A stretch of DNA of 64,000 nucleotides, from NCBI RefSeq assembly GCF_013416325.1, contig NZ_JACCGK010000008.1, positions 173,453-237,452 on the forward strand, read 5' to 3'. The position numbers and the translations under genes are program-made. How positions within the stretch are numbered: the first letter of the stretch is position 1; every line of letters begins with the position of its first letter. The DNA comes from Vreelandella sedimenti (lineage in GTDB: Bacteria; Pseudomonadota; Gammaproteobacteria; Pseudomonadales; Halomonadaceae). Shown here in pieces: positions 39,299 to 51,807 of the stretch. The notes under the pieces are model-generated. The model saw only the letters and a list, made by a program, of their open reading frames with translations, did no database searches and had not been told where the DNA came from.

Positions 39299-40726
39299 TT
39301 AATTCAATGCTCTCGCTGCTGCACTTGAAGCGGGCACAATCATGAACAGCGCCACCAAAAGTGCTAGGCACACCATTATGCTGCCTCCCAAAACAGCCAC
39401 TGATATTTGATGGCTGAGCAGAGTGGTTCCCGATAAAGGTGCATTGCTGGCATGGGCAAAAAAAGCGATCAAAATACCGAGCCCCAGTGTCCCTCCCATT
39501 TGATGGGCCACATTGACCATGCCTGAAGCTGCGCCTTGATCCTCAGAGTGGACTTGACTGACACCGGCGATGGTTAGCGGACCAAGTGCTGAGCCGTTTC
39601 CGAGTCCAATCAACAACATGGGTAACGCTACCCCAGCCCAATAGCTTGCATCCTCATCGGCTAGCGAAAGCCAAAACATGCCTACTGCGAGCAGCGCTAA
39701 AGAAAGGCACAACACAGCACCATTGCCAAAACGGCGTGTCAATATGGGCACCGAGAGTGCAGCGACAAAAGTCGGTATAGTCATGGGTAAGAAACCTATA
39801 CCCGCTTGTAAAGGCGAGAAACCCAGCACGAGCTGCATAAACTGAGTGGCGAAAAAGAAAAAACTGACCATCGCACCAAGAAACAGTAGGCGCCCTAAAT
39901 AGGCACCGACCCTTTCGCGACTGGCGAAGAGCCTTAAGGGTAGCATTGGCTGAGCAACACGCTGTTCAGTAACAATAAAAAGTGCAAGCAACCCAATCGA
40001 GATGGCTAACACTCCCAAGGTGCTCATTGCCAACCAGCCCACCTCAGTGGAGTGAACAATGGCATAAACCAATGCCCCCATTCCGAGGGTAGAGCTGACC
40101 GCACCTACCACGTCAAAAGCCCCTTTCTGCCGTGAGGTCTCGCTCAATACGCGCATTGCCATGACAATCAGAGCCAAGCCAATGGGCACATTCATAAAAA
40201 ACCCCACTCGCCAAGAGAGCTGATCAGCAAATACTCCCCCTAGCACCAGCCCCAAGCTAGCACCGCCTCCCGCTACCATCGAATAATATGCCAATGCCCT
40301 CGTCCGCTCAGGCCCTTCGGGAAAGGTCGTTGAGATAAGCGCTAATACTGAAGGGGCTAAAATAGCTGCGCCTATTCCTTGTATCCCCCGCGCGATCACT
40401 AGCCAGTAAGGCGTTTGTGCCAAACCTATCGAAAGCGATGACAAGGTAAATATCCATAGTCCTACTAACAGCATTCGCTTACGGCCCAAAAGGTCGCCCG
40501 CGCGAGCGGCTAATAATAAAAAACCACCAAAAAAAAGTGTGTAGATATTTTGAACCCACGACAGACCCACTGGAGTAAAGCCGAGATCATCACGTATCTC
40601 AGGCAATCCCGTTACGACAATGGAGATGTCGAGAACAATCATTAAATAACTGATCAACACCACACCCAACACTGCGCTGGGGTGACCATTAATTAAGCGG
40701 CCGTCAGCCGACTCACTTGACGACAT
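39299..40726 (-). CDS. MFS drug/solute exporter, 14-helix DHA2 (EmrB/QacA) type
   Basis: A 475-residue transporter with about 14 membrane helices. DHA2 features include DISIVVTGLPEIRDDLG, LLAARAGDLLGRKRMLLVG (motif A) and VAGGGASLGLVLGGVFADQLSWRVGFFMNVPIG (motif C region). Likely a proton-coupled exporter of toxic organic compounds. Ribosome site AAGGAG. Divergent from the LysR gene at 40978, which probably controls it. Suits an island dedicated to aldehyde or aromatic detoxification. Confidence 0.88.
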   Translation of the reverse strand: MSSSESADGRLINGHPSAVLGVVLISYLMIVLDISIVVTGLPEIRDDLGFTPVGLSWVQNIYTLFFGGFLLLAARAGDLLGRKRMLLVGLWIFTLSSLSIGLAQTPYWLVIARGIQGIGAAILAPSVLALISTTFPEGPERTRALAYYSMVAGGGASLGLVLGGVFADQLSWRVGFFMNVPIGLALIVMAMRVLSETSRQKGAFDVVGAVSSTLGMGALVYAIVHSTEVGWLAMSTLGVLAISIGLLALFIVTEQRVAQPMLPLRLFASRERVGAYLGRLLFLGAMVSFFFFATQFMQLVLGFSPLQAGIGFLPMTIPTFVAALSVPILTRRFGNGAVLCLSLALLAVGMFWLSLADEDASYWAGVALPMLLIGLGNGSALGPLTIAGVSQVHSEDQGAASGMVNVAHQMGGTLGLGILIAFFAHASNAPLSGTTLLSHQISVAVLGGSIMVCLALLVALFMIVPASSAAARALN

Positions 40727-40977
40727 TATTCACTCCTTAAACCAAGGCATCTATTCTTAACCTGCAATTAGCGGGCATGGCTCATAATATTCAGGTGTCC
40801 TGAATAGGGTGAGGCAGCGATGGCGATACAGCGCATGCTGGAGCGTTGTGCTATGGCCTACCCATCAGCTCCGTAACAGCTAGTAGCGGTGCAAAAAGTA
40901 GTGATAAGACTTTAGCAAAAGGCAATTTTTATGATTAGATAGCAAAATATGGATGAGCTAATGAAGGAAATTCATCA

Positions 40978-41871
40978 ATGTCGCGCGATAATTTCAATGA
41001 TTTACACGCATTTCTCATGGTCGCCCAAAAGGGCAGCTTCACGCGGGCCGCTGCAGAGCTAGGTGTATCACAATCGGCTCTTAGTCATGCCATGCGCGGT
41101 TTAGAAGAAAGGCTGGGCATCCGCTTGTTAATGCGTACCACAAGAAGCGTCTCACCTACCAACGCAGGTGAACGGTTAATTCGCACCATAGGTCCTTGCT
41201 TTGAAGACATTCAGTCAGAGCTAACCGCCCTCAACGAACTACGTGACAAGCCAGCAGGTACTATCAGGCTTTCAAGTAGCAGCCACGCTGCCGATTATAT
41301 TTTAATACCTAAGCTACAGCCGTTTTTAAAGGAGTACCCAGATATTCAAGTTGAGATCAATGTAGATAATGGATTAACGGATATTGTCTCTGAACGGTTT
41401 GATGCAGGTGTCCGGCTTGGCGAACGCGTCGCGAAAGATATGATAGCTACTCGTATAGGCCCTAATATGCGGATGGTTGTTGTAGCAGCACCAGATTATT
41501 TTGAGCATTATTCACAGCCAAAAGACCCCCATGAGTTGACTGAACATAATTGTATTAATTTCCGGTTTCCAACCCACGGTGGTTTATATATGTGGGAATT
41601 TGAGAAGAAAGGCCATGCAATGAACGTATCGACAGAGGGACAACTTATCGTCAACAATACACAACAACAAATAAATGCCACGTTAGCGGGCGTAGGGTTA
41701 GGTTTCGTCCCAGAAGATATGGTGGAGGAATACATTAAATCTGGGCAGCTAATTCAAGTGTTAGATGATTGGTGCCCTTCCTTCCCTGGATTTCATCTCT
41801 ATTATCCAAATCGACGTCAACCATCGCCCGCTTTTTCACTGCTATTGGAGGCATTACGCTCATCTTCATAG
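40978..41871 (+). CDS. LysR-family transcriptional regulator
   Basis: A 297-residue LTTR. The N-terminal winged helix-turn-helix reads FLMVAQKGSFTRAAAELGVSQSALSHAMRGLEERLG and continues RLLMRTTRSVSPTNAGERL; the effector domain follows to the end. It is divergent from the MFS exporter (250-base spacer) and followed by an MBL-fold and a flavodoxin gene in the same direction. By the usual LTTR arrangement it should regulate the divergent exporter and possibly itself. Confidence 0.9.
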   Translation: MSRDNFNDLHAFLMVAQKGSFTRAAAELGVSQSALSHAMRGLEERLGIRLLMRTTRSVSPTNAGERLIRTIGPCFEDIQSELTALNELRDKPAGTIRLSSSSHAADYILIPKLQPFLKEYPDIQVEINVDNGLTDIVSERFDAGVRLGERVAKDMIATRIGPNMRMVVVAAPDYFEHYSQPKDPHELTEHNCINFRFPTHGGLYMWEFEKKGHAMNVSTEGQLIVNNTQQQINATLAGVGLGFVPEDMVEEYIKSGQLIQVLDDWCPSFPGFHLYYPNRRQPSPAFSLLLEALRSSS

Positions 41872-42032
41872 GCGCGGCAATACTATTGATGAGTTAAATT
41901 CATAGCCACATCCCAATTTATACCTCTAATGCTTATTACGGCATGGCATTATGGTGATGCTATCTGATACATATTTTTAAAAATCAATCGCGTATCGGTC
42001 TAAAATCGCTACTCACTTGAAGGGGTATGTAG

Positions 42033-43169
42033 TTGAAATCTCGTTGGGAAAAAATTCTAGGTGTTCTATTACTTCTGGTTTTAACAATTGGCGTAGCTGG
42101 GTATGCTTACCTTCAATCTCCAAAATTTGGTGCGCCGCCCGATCAAGAGAGCTTAGCGCTTTTTCAACAATCTCCAAATTATTCAGACGGGATTTTTCAT
42201 AACCTAGAGCCAATCCCTGAGATCACAACGGAATCAGACTCCGATCGCGGCTGGTTAGACTTTTTCTTTACTGGAGATAGCGGAAGAGCGCCCTCACAGG
42301 CGTTACCTACGGTAAAGACAAACTTACATGAATTAGAACAAAGCGAAGACATCATTGTTTGGTTAGGGCACTCCTCATTTTATGTACAAGTGGCGGGGCA
42401 ACGTATTTTAATCGACCCAGTCCTTAGTCAAAATGCCTCACCTATCCCCTTCACCATCCAAGCATTTGAAGGGACGAGCATCTATACAGTAGAAGATATC
42501 CCTGATATCGATTATGTCTTAATTTCCCATGATCACTGGGATCATTTGGATTATCCCACGGTGATGGCGTTACAAGATCAAATCGATAACGTTATCGTAG
42601 GGCTGGGTGTGGGTTCACACTTTCGAAGCTGGGGATTTAATAATGATCAGATTATTGAAACCGATTGGAACACTCAAATAAGACTGGATGACGAACTAGT
42701 TATCCATGTACTTCCCGCACGTCATTATTCAGGCCGCCTGTTTCAACGTAATCAGACGCTTTGGGTATCTTTTGGCATTCAATCACCACAAAGGCAACTG
42801 TATTTCAGTGGTGATAGCGGCTATGGAAGCCACTTTCAAGTTATAGCCAATACGTTAGGCGCAGTAGATGTAGCCATGCTTGATTCAGGCCAATACGATG
42901 AACAATGGCGTTTTACGCACATGATGCCTGAAGATGCCGTTCAAGCTGGCCGCGACTTAGGCGCCACTGGGGTTATACCTGCTCACGTGGGAAGGTTTTC
43001 GCTCGCCTTTCACGACTGGGATGACCCATTCAATCAGTTGGCTAGTATTGAGCAAGATGATCCGTTCGGGCTGTTAACTCCACGTATTGGTGAAGTTATT
43101 GAGCTGGATGATTTAACAGAGCTTGATTTCACCCAATGGTGGGATATCGACGGCACTTCAGATGACTAA
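42033..43169 (+). CDS. MBL-fold metallohydrolase, NAPE-PLD/UlaG-like, membrane-anchored
   Basis: A 378-residue protein starting at a TTG eight bases after AAGGGG. One N-terminal membrane helix (ILGVLLLLVLTIGVAGYAYL) anchors it, with the rest probably periplasmic. The metal site HDHWDHLD lies near residue 165, preceded by VWLGHSSFYVQVAGQRILIDPVL, and further ligands come from LPARHYSG, YFSGDSGYG and PAHVGRF. This pattern matches the NAPE-hydrolysing-phospholipase-D/L-ascorbate-6-phosphate-lactonase-like group. Phospholipid or lactone substrate not determined. Likely co-transcribed with the flavodoxin 40 bases downstream. Confidence 0.87.
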   Translation: MKSRWEKILGVLLLLVLTIGVAGYAYLQSPKFGAPPDQESLALFQQSPNYSDGIFHNLEPIPEITTESDSDRGWLDFFFTGDSGRAPSQALPTVKTNLHELEQSEDIIVWLGHSSFYVQVAGQRILIDPVLSQNASPIPFTIQAFEGTSIYTVEDIPDIDYVLISHDHWDHLDYPTVMALQDQIDNVIVGLGVGSHFRSWGFNNDQIIETDWNTQIRLDDELVIHVLPARHYSGRLFQRNQTLWVSFGIQSPQRQLYFSGDSGYGSHFQVIANTLGAVDVAMLDSGQYDEQWRFTHMMPEDAVQAGRDLGATGVIPAHVGRFSLAFHDWDDPFNQLASIEQDDPFGLLTPRIGEVIELDDLTELDFTQWWDIDGTSDD

Positions 43170-43212
43170 GAATAATTGGCTATTAAACCGTCTATTTAAT
43201 GGATAATACCCT

Positions 43213-43836
43213 ATGATTTATTTTCGTTTTACCTTATTGATGGCTACCTTATCAGCCTCTTCCACTCTATACGCGCAAGAACAGGAGAGTGAGAGTGACC
43301 TTCAAAGCGACGATGCGAATTTAATTGTCTATTTAACACGAACCAACAATACGAAAGCCGTCGCCTCTATGATTCATGAAGCAGTGGGCGGAGAACTTAT
43401 TGAGCTAGCATTAGAATCGCCCTACCCTGAAGATTATGACGCTATCGTATCTCAAGTAGACGAAGAGAATGAAACGGGGTACCTTCCTCCTCTTGAGACA
43501 ACCATCGATAACATAGAGCAATACGATACCATTTTTATTGGCTTTCCTACCTGGGACATGACACTACCTCCGCCAATGAAAAGCTTCTTGAGTGAATATG
43601 ATTTAAGCGGGAAAACCGTTATCCCTTTTAATACTAATGGTGGTTACGGTTTAGGCAGCACATTGGAGGTTATTGAAGAATTGTGTGCTGGATGCCAGTT
43701 ATTAGAAGCATTTGAGACGAAGGGTGGTTTAGAAAGGGATGGCATTCTACTAGCTATAGAAAATGAACGACAAGAAGAGGTTGAGGCTGACGTTTTAGCT
43801 TGGTTGGAAAGTATAGGCTACTCAGCATTGAGATGA
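43213..43836 (+). CDS. Secreted flavodoxin-like protein
   Basis: A 207-residue protein with an N-terminal signal peptide (FTLLMATLSASSTLYA-QE). The flavodoxin fold is shown by LIVYLTRTNNTKAVASMI, the phosphate-binding region, then IFIGFPTWDMTLPPPMKSFL and VIPFNTNGGYGLGSTLEVI, typical of the flavodoxin_4 family. Export of a flavodoxin is unusual, although signal-bearing members of this family are common in proteobacteria. It follows the MBL-fold gene and is the last gene before the right transposon-like end. Confidence 0.83.
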   Translation: MIYFRFTLLMATLSASSTLYAQEQESESDLQSDDANLIVYLTRTNNTKAVASMIHEAVGGELIELALESPYPEDYDAIVSQVDEENETGYLPPLETTIDNIEQYDTIFIGFPTWDMTLPPPMKSFLSEYDLSGKTVIPFNTNGGYGLGSTLEVIEELCAGCQLLEAFETKGGLERDGILLAIENERQEEVEADVLAWLESIGYSALR

Positions 43837-43942
43837 GAGGCTGAGCAGTTAGAACTGTTGTGCGATTCTAGGCACTAGCGATTTTTTTCCAATTGCCAGT
43901 ATGGCATCCCCATTATCTCATTAAAGTCTCTGAGAAATAGTG

Positions 43943-43988
43943 TATGCACATTTTTTGAGAATCATACCAAGTTTAGGTGAGAACGACA
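43943..43988 (-). repeat. Putative transposon right end matching the end at 26308
   Basis: Read inward on the minus strand it starts TGTCGTTCTCA, then AAACTTGG about six bases on, then a further TTCTCAAAA copy. This mirrors the left end at 26308 in inverse orientation, with the tips 17,681 bases apart. The following bases GAAA (or AGAAA, counting the tip A) repeat those before the left end, as expected for a target duplication. Confidence 0.66.
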
Positions 43989-43992
43989 GAAA

Positions 43993-44040
43993 TGTCGTTC
44001 TCAACAAAACTTGGCATAAGCGTAACGTGAAAACAGAGGC
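43993..44040 (+). repeat. Second transposon-like left end, abutting the first element
   Basis: TGTCGTTCTCA and AAACTTGGCATAAGCG recur here four bases after the right end. About 45 of 48 bases equal those at 26308-26355. The copy stops at 44040 shortly before an IS3-family element. It shows that two related ends meet head to tail here, producing a long inverted repeat across 43967-44014. Confidence 0.66.
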
Positions 44041-44111
44041 ATATCGACGTCACCCCCTGATTGAGTAGCGCTACACTTTAGAGTCCGATCCTATGCGTCA
44101 GGAGATTGGAC

Positions 44112-44375
44112 ATGAAGAAGCGTTTTAGCGAAGAACAGATCATTGGTTTCCTGGGCGAAGCAGAGGCGGGACTGCCCATCAAGGACCTATGCCGTCGGCA
44201 CGGTTTCTCGGAAGCCAGTTATTACCTTTGGCGCAGCAAGTTTGGCGGCATGAGCGTTCCCGATGCCAAGCGACTCAAAGAACTCGAAGCCGAAAATGGA
44301 CGCTTGAAAAAGCTGCTCGCGGAGTCGTTACTGGAGATGGAGGTCACTCGCGAGGCACTGAGAAAAAAGTGGTGA
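44112..44375 (+). CDS. IS3-family transposase OrfA
   Basis: An 87-residue helix-turn-helix protein: [19 protein letters not shown], then [21 protein letters not shown] (HTH), then a leucine-zipper-like coiled coil ([33 protein letters not shown]). The ATG at 44112 follows GGAGATTGGAC. Near its 3' end is a slippery A6G at 44363-44369; a -1 shift there joins it to OrfB to give the active OrfAB transposase, the standard IS3 mechanism. Confidence 0.93.
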   Translation: MKKRFSEEQIIGFLGEAEAGLPIKDLCRRHGFSEASYYLWRSKFGGMSVPDAKRLKELEAENGRLKKLLAESLLEMEVTREALRKKW

Positions 44376-45232
44376 GTGCCCCTGCACGCCGAGACGTGGT
44401 GCGCTTTATGGTGTCACGTGGTCTGAGTGAGCGCCGAGCGCTCCATGTCATCCGTATGAGTGCCAGTGCCTTGCGCTATCAATCGGTCCCTGACCGCAAT
44501 GAGGCATTGCGTGAACGCATTGTTGCCTTAGCACACCGGCATCGTCGCTACGGTGCTGGCATGATCTACCTGAAGCTGCGTCAAGCCGGTGAACAGGTCA
44601 ATCATAAGCGCGTCGAACGCCTCTACGCTGCGGCTCGGTTGCAGGTAAAACGGCGCAAGCGCAAGAAAGTTCCCATGTCGGAACGAAAGCCACTTGGCCG
44701 CCCTAGTGCCGCCAACCAGGTCTGGTCAATGGATTTTGTGTTTGACCGTACCGCAGAGGGACGAGTGATCAAGAACCTCACCATTGTCGACGACGCTACC
44801 CATGAAGCCGTGGCTATCGTGCCCGAACGGGCCATTGGCGGGCTATCTTTAACACGGATTCTGGATCATCTGGCGTTAAAACGTTGCCTACCTAGCGCCA
44901 TTCGTACGGATAATGGCAGGGAATTCTGTGGGCGCGCCATGCTGTTGTGGGCTCATCTACATGGCGTTGCACTGTTTTTAATTGAACCTGGAAAACCCAA
45001 TCAAAACGCCTACGTAGAATCGTTCAATGGGCGCTTTCGAGATGAATGTCTGAATGAGCATTGGTTCACCAGTCTTCATCACGCCAGAGCCGTCATCGAG
45101 GCGTGGCGACGGGAATACAACGAGGAAAGACCGAAGAAGAGTCTTGGCGGACTGACACCTTCAGCCTATGCCGAGCAACTGGTGTTAAAACACGATAAAG
45201 TTACTTCTGACTCTAAACTCGGGTGCTACTGA
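44369..45232 (+). CDS. IS3-family transposase OrfB (DDE integrase core)
   Basis: About 287 residues in the -1 frame relative to OrfA; entered by frameshifting at A6G. The HTH_21-type segment ([15 protein letters not shown]) precedes the rve integrase core: first Asp in VWSMDFVFD, second Asp in IRTDNGREF, Glu in [22 protein letters not shown] (DDE). The ending [19 protein letters not shown] is characteristic of the IS407/IS51 groups of the family. All catalytic residues are present. Confidence 0.94.
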   Translation: MVSAPARRDVVRFMVSRGLSERRALHVIRMSASALRYQSVPDRNEALRERIVALAHRHRRYGAGMIYLKLRQAGEQVNHKRVERLYAAARLQVKRRKRKKVPMSERKPLGRPSAANQVWSMDFVFDRTAEGRVIKNLTIVDDATHEAVAIVPERAIGGLSLTRILDHLALKRCLPSAIRTDNGREFCGRAMLLWAHLHGVALFLIEPGKPNQNAYVESFNGRFRDECLNEHWFTSLHHARAVIEAWRREYNEERPKKSLGGLTPSAYAEQLVLKHDKVTSDSKLGCY

Positions 45233-45249
45233 AGATGGGGTGACGTCGA

Positions 45250-45665
45250 ACCCAAGGCTTGGCAGTAAGGAAAGAACGTTTCTCACTAACGAGCGGTGCA
45301 TATCAAAATGTTGACATAGCGTTCTTTCGGACGGAAGTTTTAACCGGCCATCCTTAGGCAGTTCAGAGACGGAACAAACTCCTTAAGCCTCTCCAAAAGG
45401 TTCGGATCGATCTGGCTCATAACGACATCCAATAGACGATGCATACCACCTCTGCTATTTCATCGAATGCCGTTCTGGATGCAAGTCAAGCATCTCGCCG
45501 GCAAGCATTGCTAATCGCACCCTTCACACGCTGAGGAACACCTCTTAATAACCTTTGACATAGCGCCTCATAAACCCCCATCGCCAATGAGAAAATGATT
45601 TCTAAACATTATGACGATACAAGTTCTTCATGGATAAATACTTTTAAAAGGTGTCCACTAACCTG
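45250..45665. other. Gene-free remnant region right of the IS3 element
   Basis: About 415 bases with no intact gene. Scattered short open pieces on the minus strand are broken by stops, giving the impression of decayed coding sequence, but I cannot name a parent family. No matching right end for the second transposon-like element was recognised here. Confidence 0.45.
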
Positions 45666-47123
45666 CTACGCAATAGTTAAAACTTTAAGGTTATTCGTGC
45701 CCCCGTGTGCATTCATCTCGTCACCACGAGTCAAGATCACATGATCACCTTTCTCAGCGATCCCTTTATCTACCACCAATGCTAGGGCTCGACCATTGAG
45801 TTCCTCGGCGCTAATTTCACTAGTGTCGAAAGGAAGAGAAACTACGCCGCGATAAAGTGCCATACGACGCTGGGCAACCGGATTGTGAGCGAGTCCGATA
45901 ATGGGTAGGCCTGAGCTGATGCGCGATGCGATCAGCGGCGTATAGCCCGAGGCCGTCATGCAGGCGATGGCGCTAACCCCCGCCAGGTGATTTGCAGCGT
46001 ACATGGCGGACAGCGCGATCGTCTCATCGATTTGACTAAAGCCCTCATGGATGCGATGACCCGATTCTTGGATGATGCGCTCACGCTCGGCGCCAAGACA
46101 GATACGGTTCATAGCTTCGATGGTTTCCACTGGAAAATCACCAGCTGCGGTTTCAGCAGAGAGCATGACAGCATCAGTGCCGTCGAGTACGGCGTTGGCC
46201 ACATCGAACACCTCAGCCCGAGTGGGTAGAGGCGACACGATCATCGATTCCATCATTTGCGTAGCAGTAATCACCGCGCGGTTTAACGTACGAGCCTGTT
46301 TAATAATACGCTTCTGGACGCCTACTAGTTGAGCATCACCGATCTCAACACCCAGGTCTCCACGCGCCACCATAACCGCTTCACTGGCCTCAATAATGCC
46401 ATCAAGGGTGGCGTTATTGGCAACGGCTTCAGCGCGTTCAAGTTTGGCGACCAAACCAATATCTGTTCCCGCTTCCCCAAGCAACAGACGGGCCTCTTGC
46501 ATATCGGCGGCACTCCGAGGAAAGGACACCGCCAGATAGTCGACGCCGATCTCTACTGCTGTCTTAAGGTCAGCTTTGTCCTTTTCAGTCAGTGCTGGTG
46601 CCGAAAGGCCACCGCCCTGCTTATTGATACCCTTATTGTCGGAAAGTTTTCCTCCCACGACGACAGTGGTGTGAATTTGATTGCCAGCCACCTGGCTAAC
46701 ATCAAGTACTAAACGCCCGTCATCAAGCAGCAGACGATCGCCTGAGACTACATCCTTGACCAACATCTTATAATCGCAACCGACGCGCTCGTTATTGCCA
46801 GCGTTGCCCTCCATTGCCATATCCAGGACGAAAGTTTGGCCTTCCGTCAGTTCCACTGCCCCTGTTTCAAAACGGGCAATGCGAATTTTAGGGCCTTGTA
46901 GATCGCCCAGGGCGGCGACGCTACGGCCAAGACGATTGGCAATTTCTCTTACCCGCAATAATCGTTGACGATGATCTTCTGCCGAGCCATGGGAGAAGTT
47001 AAGGCGCACAACATCGACGCCAGCTTCTAACATCGCTTCAAGTACACCCTCTCGGTCACTGGCCGGGCCCAGAGTGGCAACGATTTTAGTACGTCGAAGA
47101 GGGTGTCGCGGTTGTGGTTTCAT
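45666..47123 (-). CDS. Pyruvate kinase (of tartrate/glycerate cluster)
   Basis: About 485 residues; the start is placed at MKPQPRHP, which has AAGG eight bases upstream. Pyruvate kinase signatures: [29 protein letters not shown], the active-site [12 protein letters not shown] and [10 protein letters not shown], and [12 protein letters not shown]. Makes ATP and pyruvate from PEP in the cytoplasm. It lies 58 bases after the enolase gene and is the last gene of the tartrate-type operon. The same pairing is known in Agrobacterium vitis, where ttuE of the tartrate operon is a pyruvate kinase. Probably a pathway-dedicated copy, though a housekeeping role is not excluded. Confidence 0.93.
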   Translation of the reverse strand: MKPQPRHPLRRTKIVATLGPASDREGVLEAMLEAGVDVVRLNFSHGSAEDHRQRLLRVREIANRLGRSVAALGDLQGPKIRIARFETGAVELTEGQTFVLDMAMEGNAGNNERVGCDYKMLVKDVVSGDRLLLDDGRLVLDVSQVAGNQIHTTVVVGGKLSDNKGINKQGGGLSAPALTEKDKADLKTAVEIGVDYLAVSFPRSAADMQEARLLLGEAGTDIGLVAKLERAEAVANNATLDGIIEASEAVMVARGDLGVEIGDAQLVGVQKRIIKQARTLNRAVITATQMMESMIVSPLPTRAEVFDVANAVLDGTDAVMLSAETAAGDFPVETIEAMNRICLGAERERIIQESGHRIHEGFSQIDETIALSAMYAANHLAGVSAIACMTASGYTPLIASRISSGLPIIGLAHNPVAQRRMALYRGVVSLPFDTSEISAEELNGRALALVVDKGIAEKGDHVILTRGDEMNAHGGTNNLKVLTIA

Positions 47124-47181
47124 AATATGCCTTGAGAATAATCGAGGATCTGGTTCGGTATCATTATTCACTTGAAGCTGA

Positions 47182-50693
<3,512 letters not shown>

Positions 50694-50779
50694 TCCTGGT
50701 CACCTTGGAGGTTACAGTTACCCGCTAGTTTGAAGAGACAATGCGCCAACCGTTAGCCGACGCATTGAATAATTAATAA

Positions 50780-51754
50780 TCAGCCACGTAGGTCTTCAGG
50801 AATCTCGTAGCCATTCTCTTCGAACCAACGAACCGCACCTGGGTGCCACGGAATGAAGGAATTATGCTCTGCGTTTTCAGGTATCGTTTCGCGTGCCGAG
50901 CCATGTACTTGTAACATCCTCTCCTGGCTTTCCATTACCGTCTTAGTAACCTCATAAACGAAGGACTCAGACATATCCTTATGCGTAATGGCAAAATTCC
51001 ACAGTGAGATAGCTGGCACATCTTCCTCAAGGCTGGTGTATGCGGATGCAGGAATCGTTCCCTGGCTCAACTCTGGGTAGTCATCAAGGAATTTACTCAT
51101 TTCCTCTTCGGAAAATGAGAAAATATTAACGTCAGCCTGAGCCTCAAGCTGGCTGAAAGCCGAAACAGGAATGCCTGAAGCGAAAGCAAAGGCGTCAATT
51201 AATCCATCTTGAACCTGGCTCGCCTGATCGGCAGCCCCACCATTACGAGTGTCGACCTCTATATCCAACTTTTCGAAGAGTTGGGGAAAATACATATCGC
51301 CCGTGCCACCAGCAGGCCCAATACCAACCGTCTTACCATCCAGGTCGGAAATTGAGTCAATGTCAGACCCCTCAAGCGAGATAACTTGGAGAGCTGTTTG
51401 GTACATTGGGAAAACAGCGCGAATGTCCTTATGCTCTACACCAGGTGCAAGGTCACTTTCACCATTCCAAGCTTGAAAGGCAGGGCCAGTCGTCACCATG
51501 CCGAATTCACTTTCGCCCATTTGGACAAGGGTAACGTTCTGCACCGGGCCCCCTGTTACTTCAGCACCAAAGGTCGACCCGGTTGCTTCCCCGACTAGAT
51601 TTCCCCAACCAGAGCCATAAATATAATAAGTGGCACCTTGACTCCCGGTCGCAATAGAAAGACTCTCGGGCCAGTTCTCTTTTCCTTCTTCAGCGATAGC
51701 ACTTCCAACAGTGCCTCCGAGCAATACGGCTGCTACAACTTTTGTAATTTTCAT
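50780..51754 (-). CDS. TAXI-family TRAP substrate-binding protein
   Basis: A 324-residue periplasmic receptor with a signal peptide (KVVAAVLLGGTVGSAIA). The diagnostic TAXI region is SIATGSQGATYYIYGSGWGNLVGEATG, followed by GGPVQNVTLVQMGESEFGMV and VGIGPAGGTGDMYF. It captures the substrate and delivers it to the fused permease encoded 86 bases downstream. GGAG eight bases before the ATG. Ligand inferred from the operon to be tartrate or a related hydroxy acid. Confidence 0.92.
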   Translation of the reverse strand: MKITKVVAAVLLGGTVGSAIAEEGKENWPESLSIATGSQGATYYIYGSGWGNLVGEATGSTFGAEVTGGPVQNVTLVQMGESEFGMVTTGPAFQAWNGESDLAPGVEHKDIRAVFPMYQTALQVISLEGSDIDSISDLDGKTVGIGPAGGTGDMYFPQLFEKLDIEVDTRNGGAADQASQVQDGLIDAFAFASGIPVSAFSQLEAQADVNIFSFSEEEMSKFLDDYPELSQGTIPASAYTSLEEDVPAISLWNFAITHKDMSESFVYEVTKTVMESQERMLQVHGSARETIPENAEHNSFIPWHPGAVRWFEENGYEIPEDLRG

Positions 51755-51807
51755 AGTAAGTACTCCGTTAATTTGTAATTATTTATTAAAGCTAGAACCC
51801 AAAAAAT

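Larger units (their letters stand above)
44044..45249 (+). mobile_element. IS3-family insertion sequence
   Basis: About 1.2 kb bounded by inverted repeats TCGACGTCACCCC (44044-44056, and its complement at 45237-45249), with similarity continuing into AGTAGC on both sides. It contains overlapping orfA and orfB. Because the outer TCGA is itself palindromic, these four bases may belong to the repeat or to a target duplication. The copy appears intact. It inserted just inside the second transposon-like end. Confidence 0.9.

Noticed and set aside
43967..44014. Long inverted repeat considered as a transcription terminator of the flavodoxin gene
   Set aside because: The arms equal the transposon-like ends found at 26308, and there is no T-run; it is better explained as two abutting element ends.
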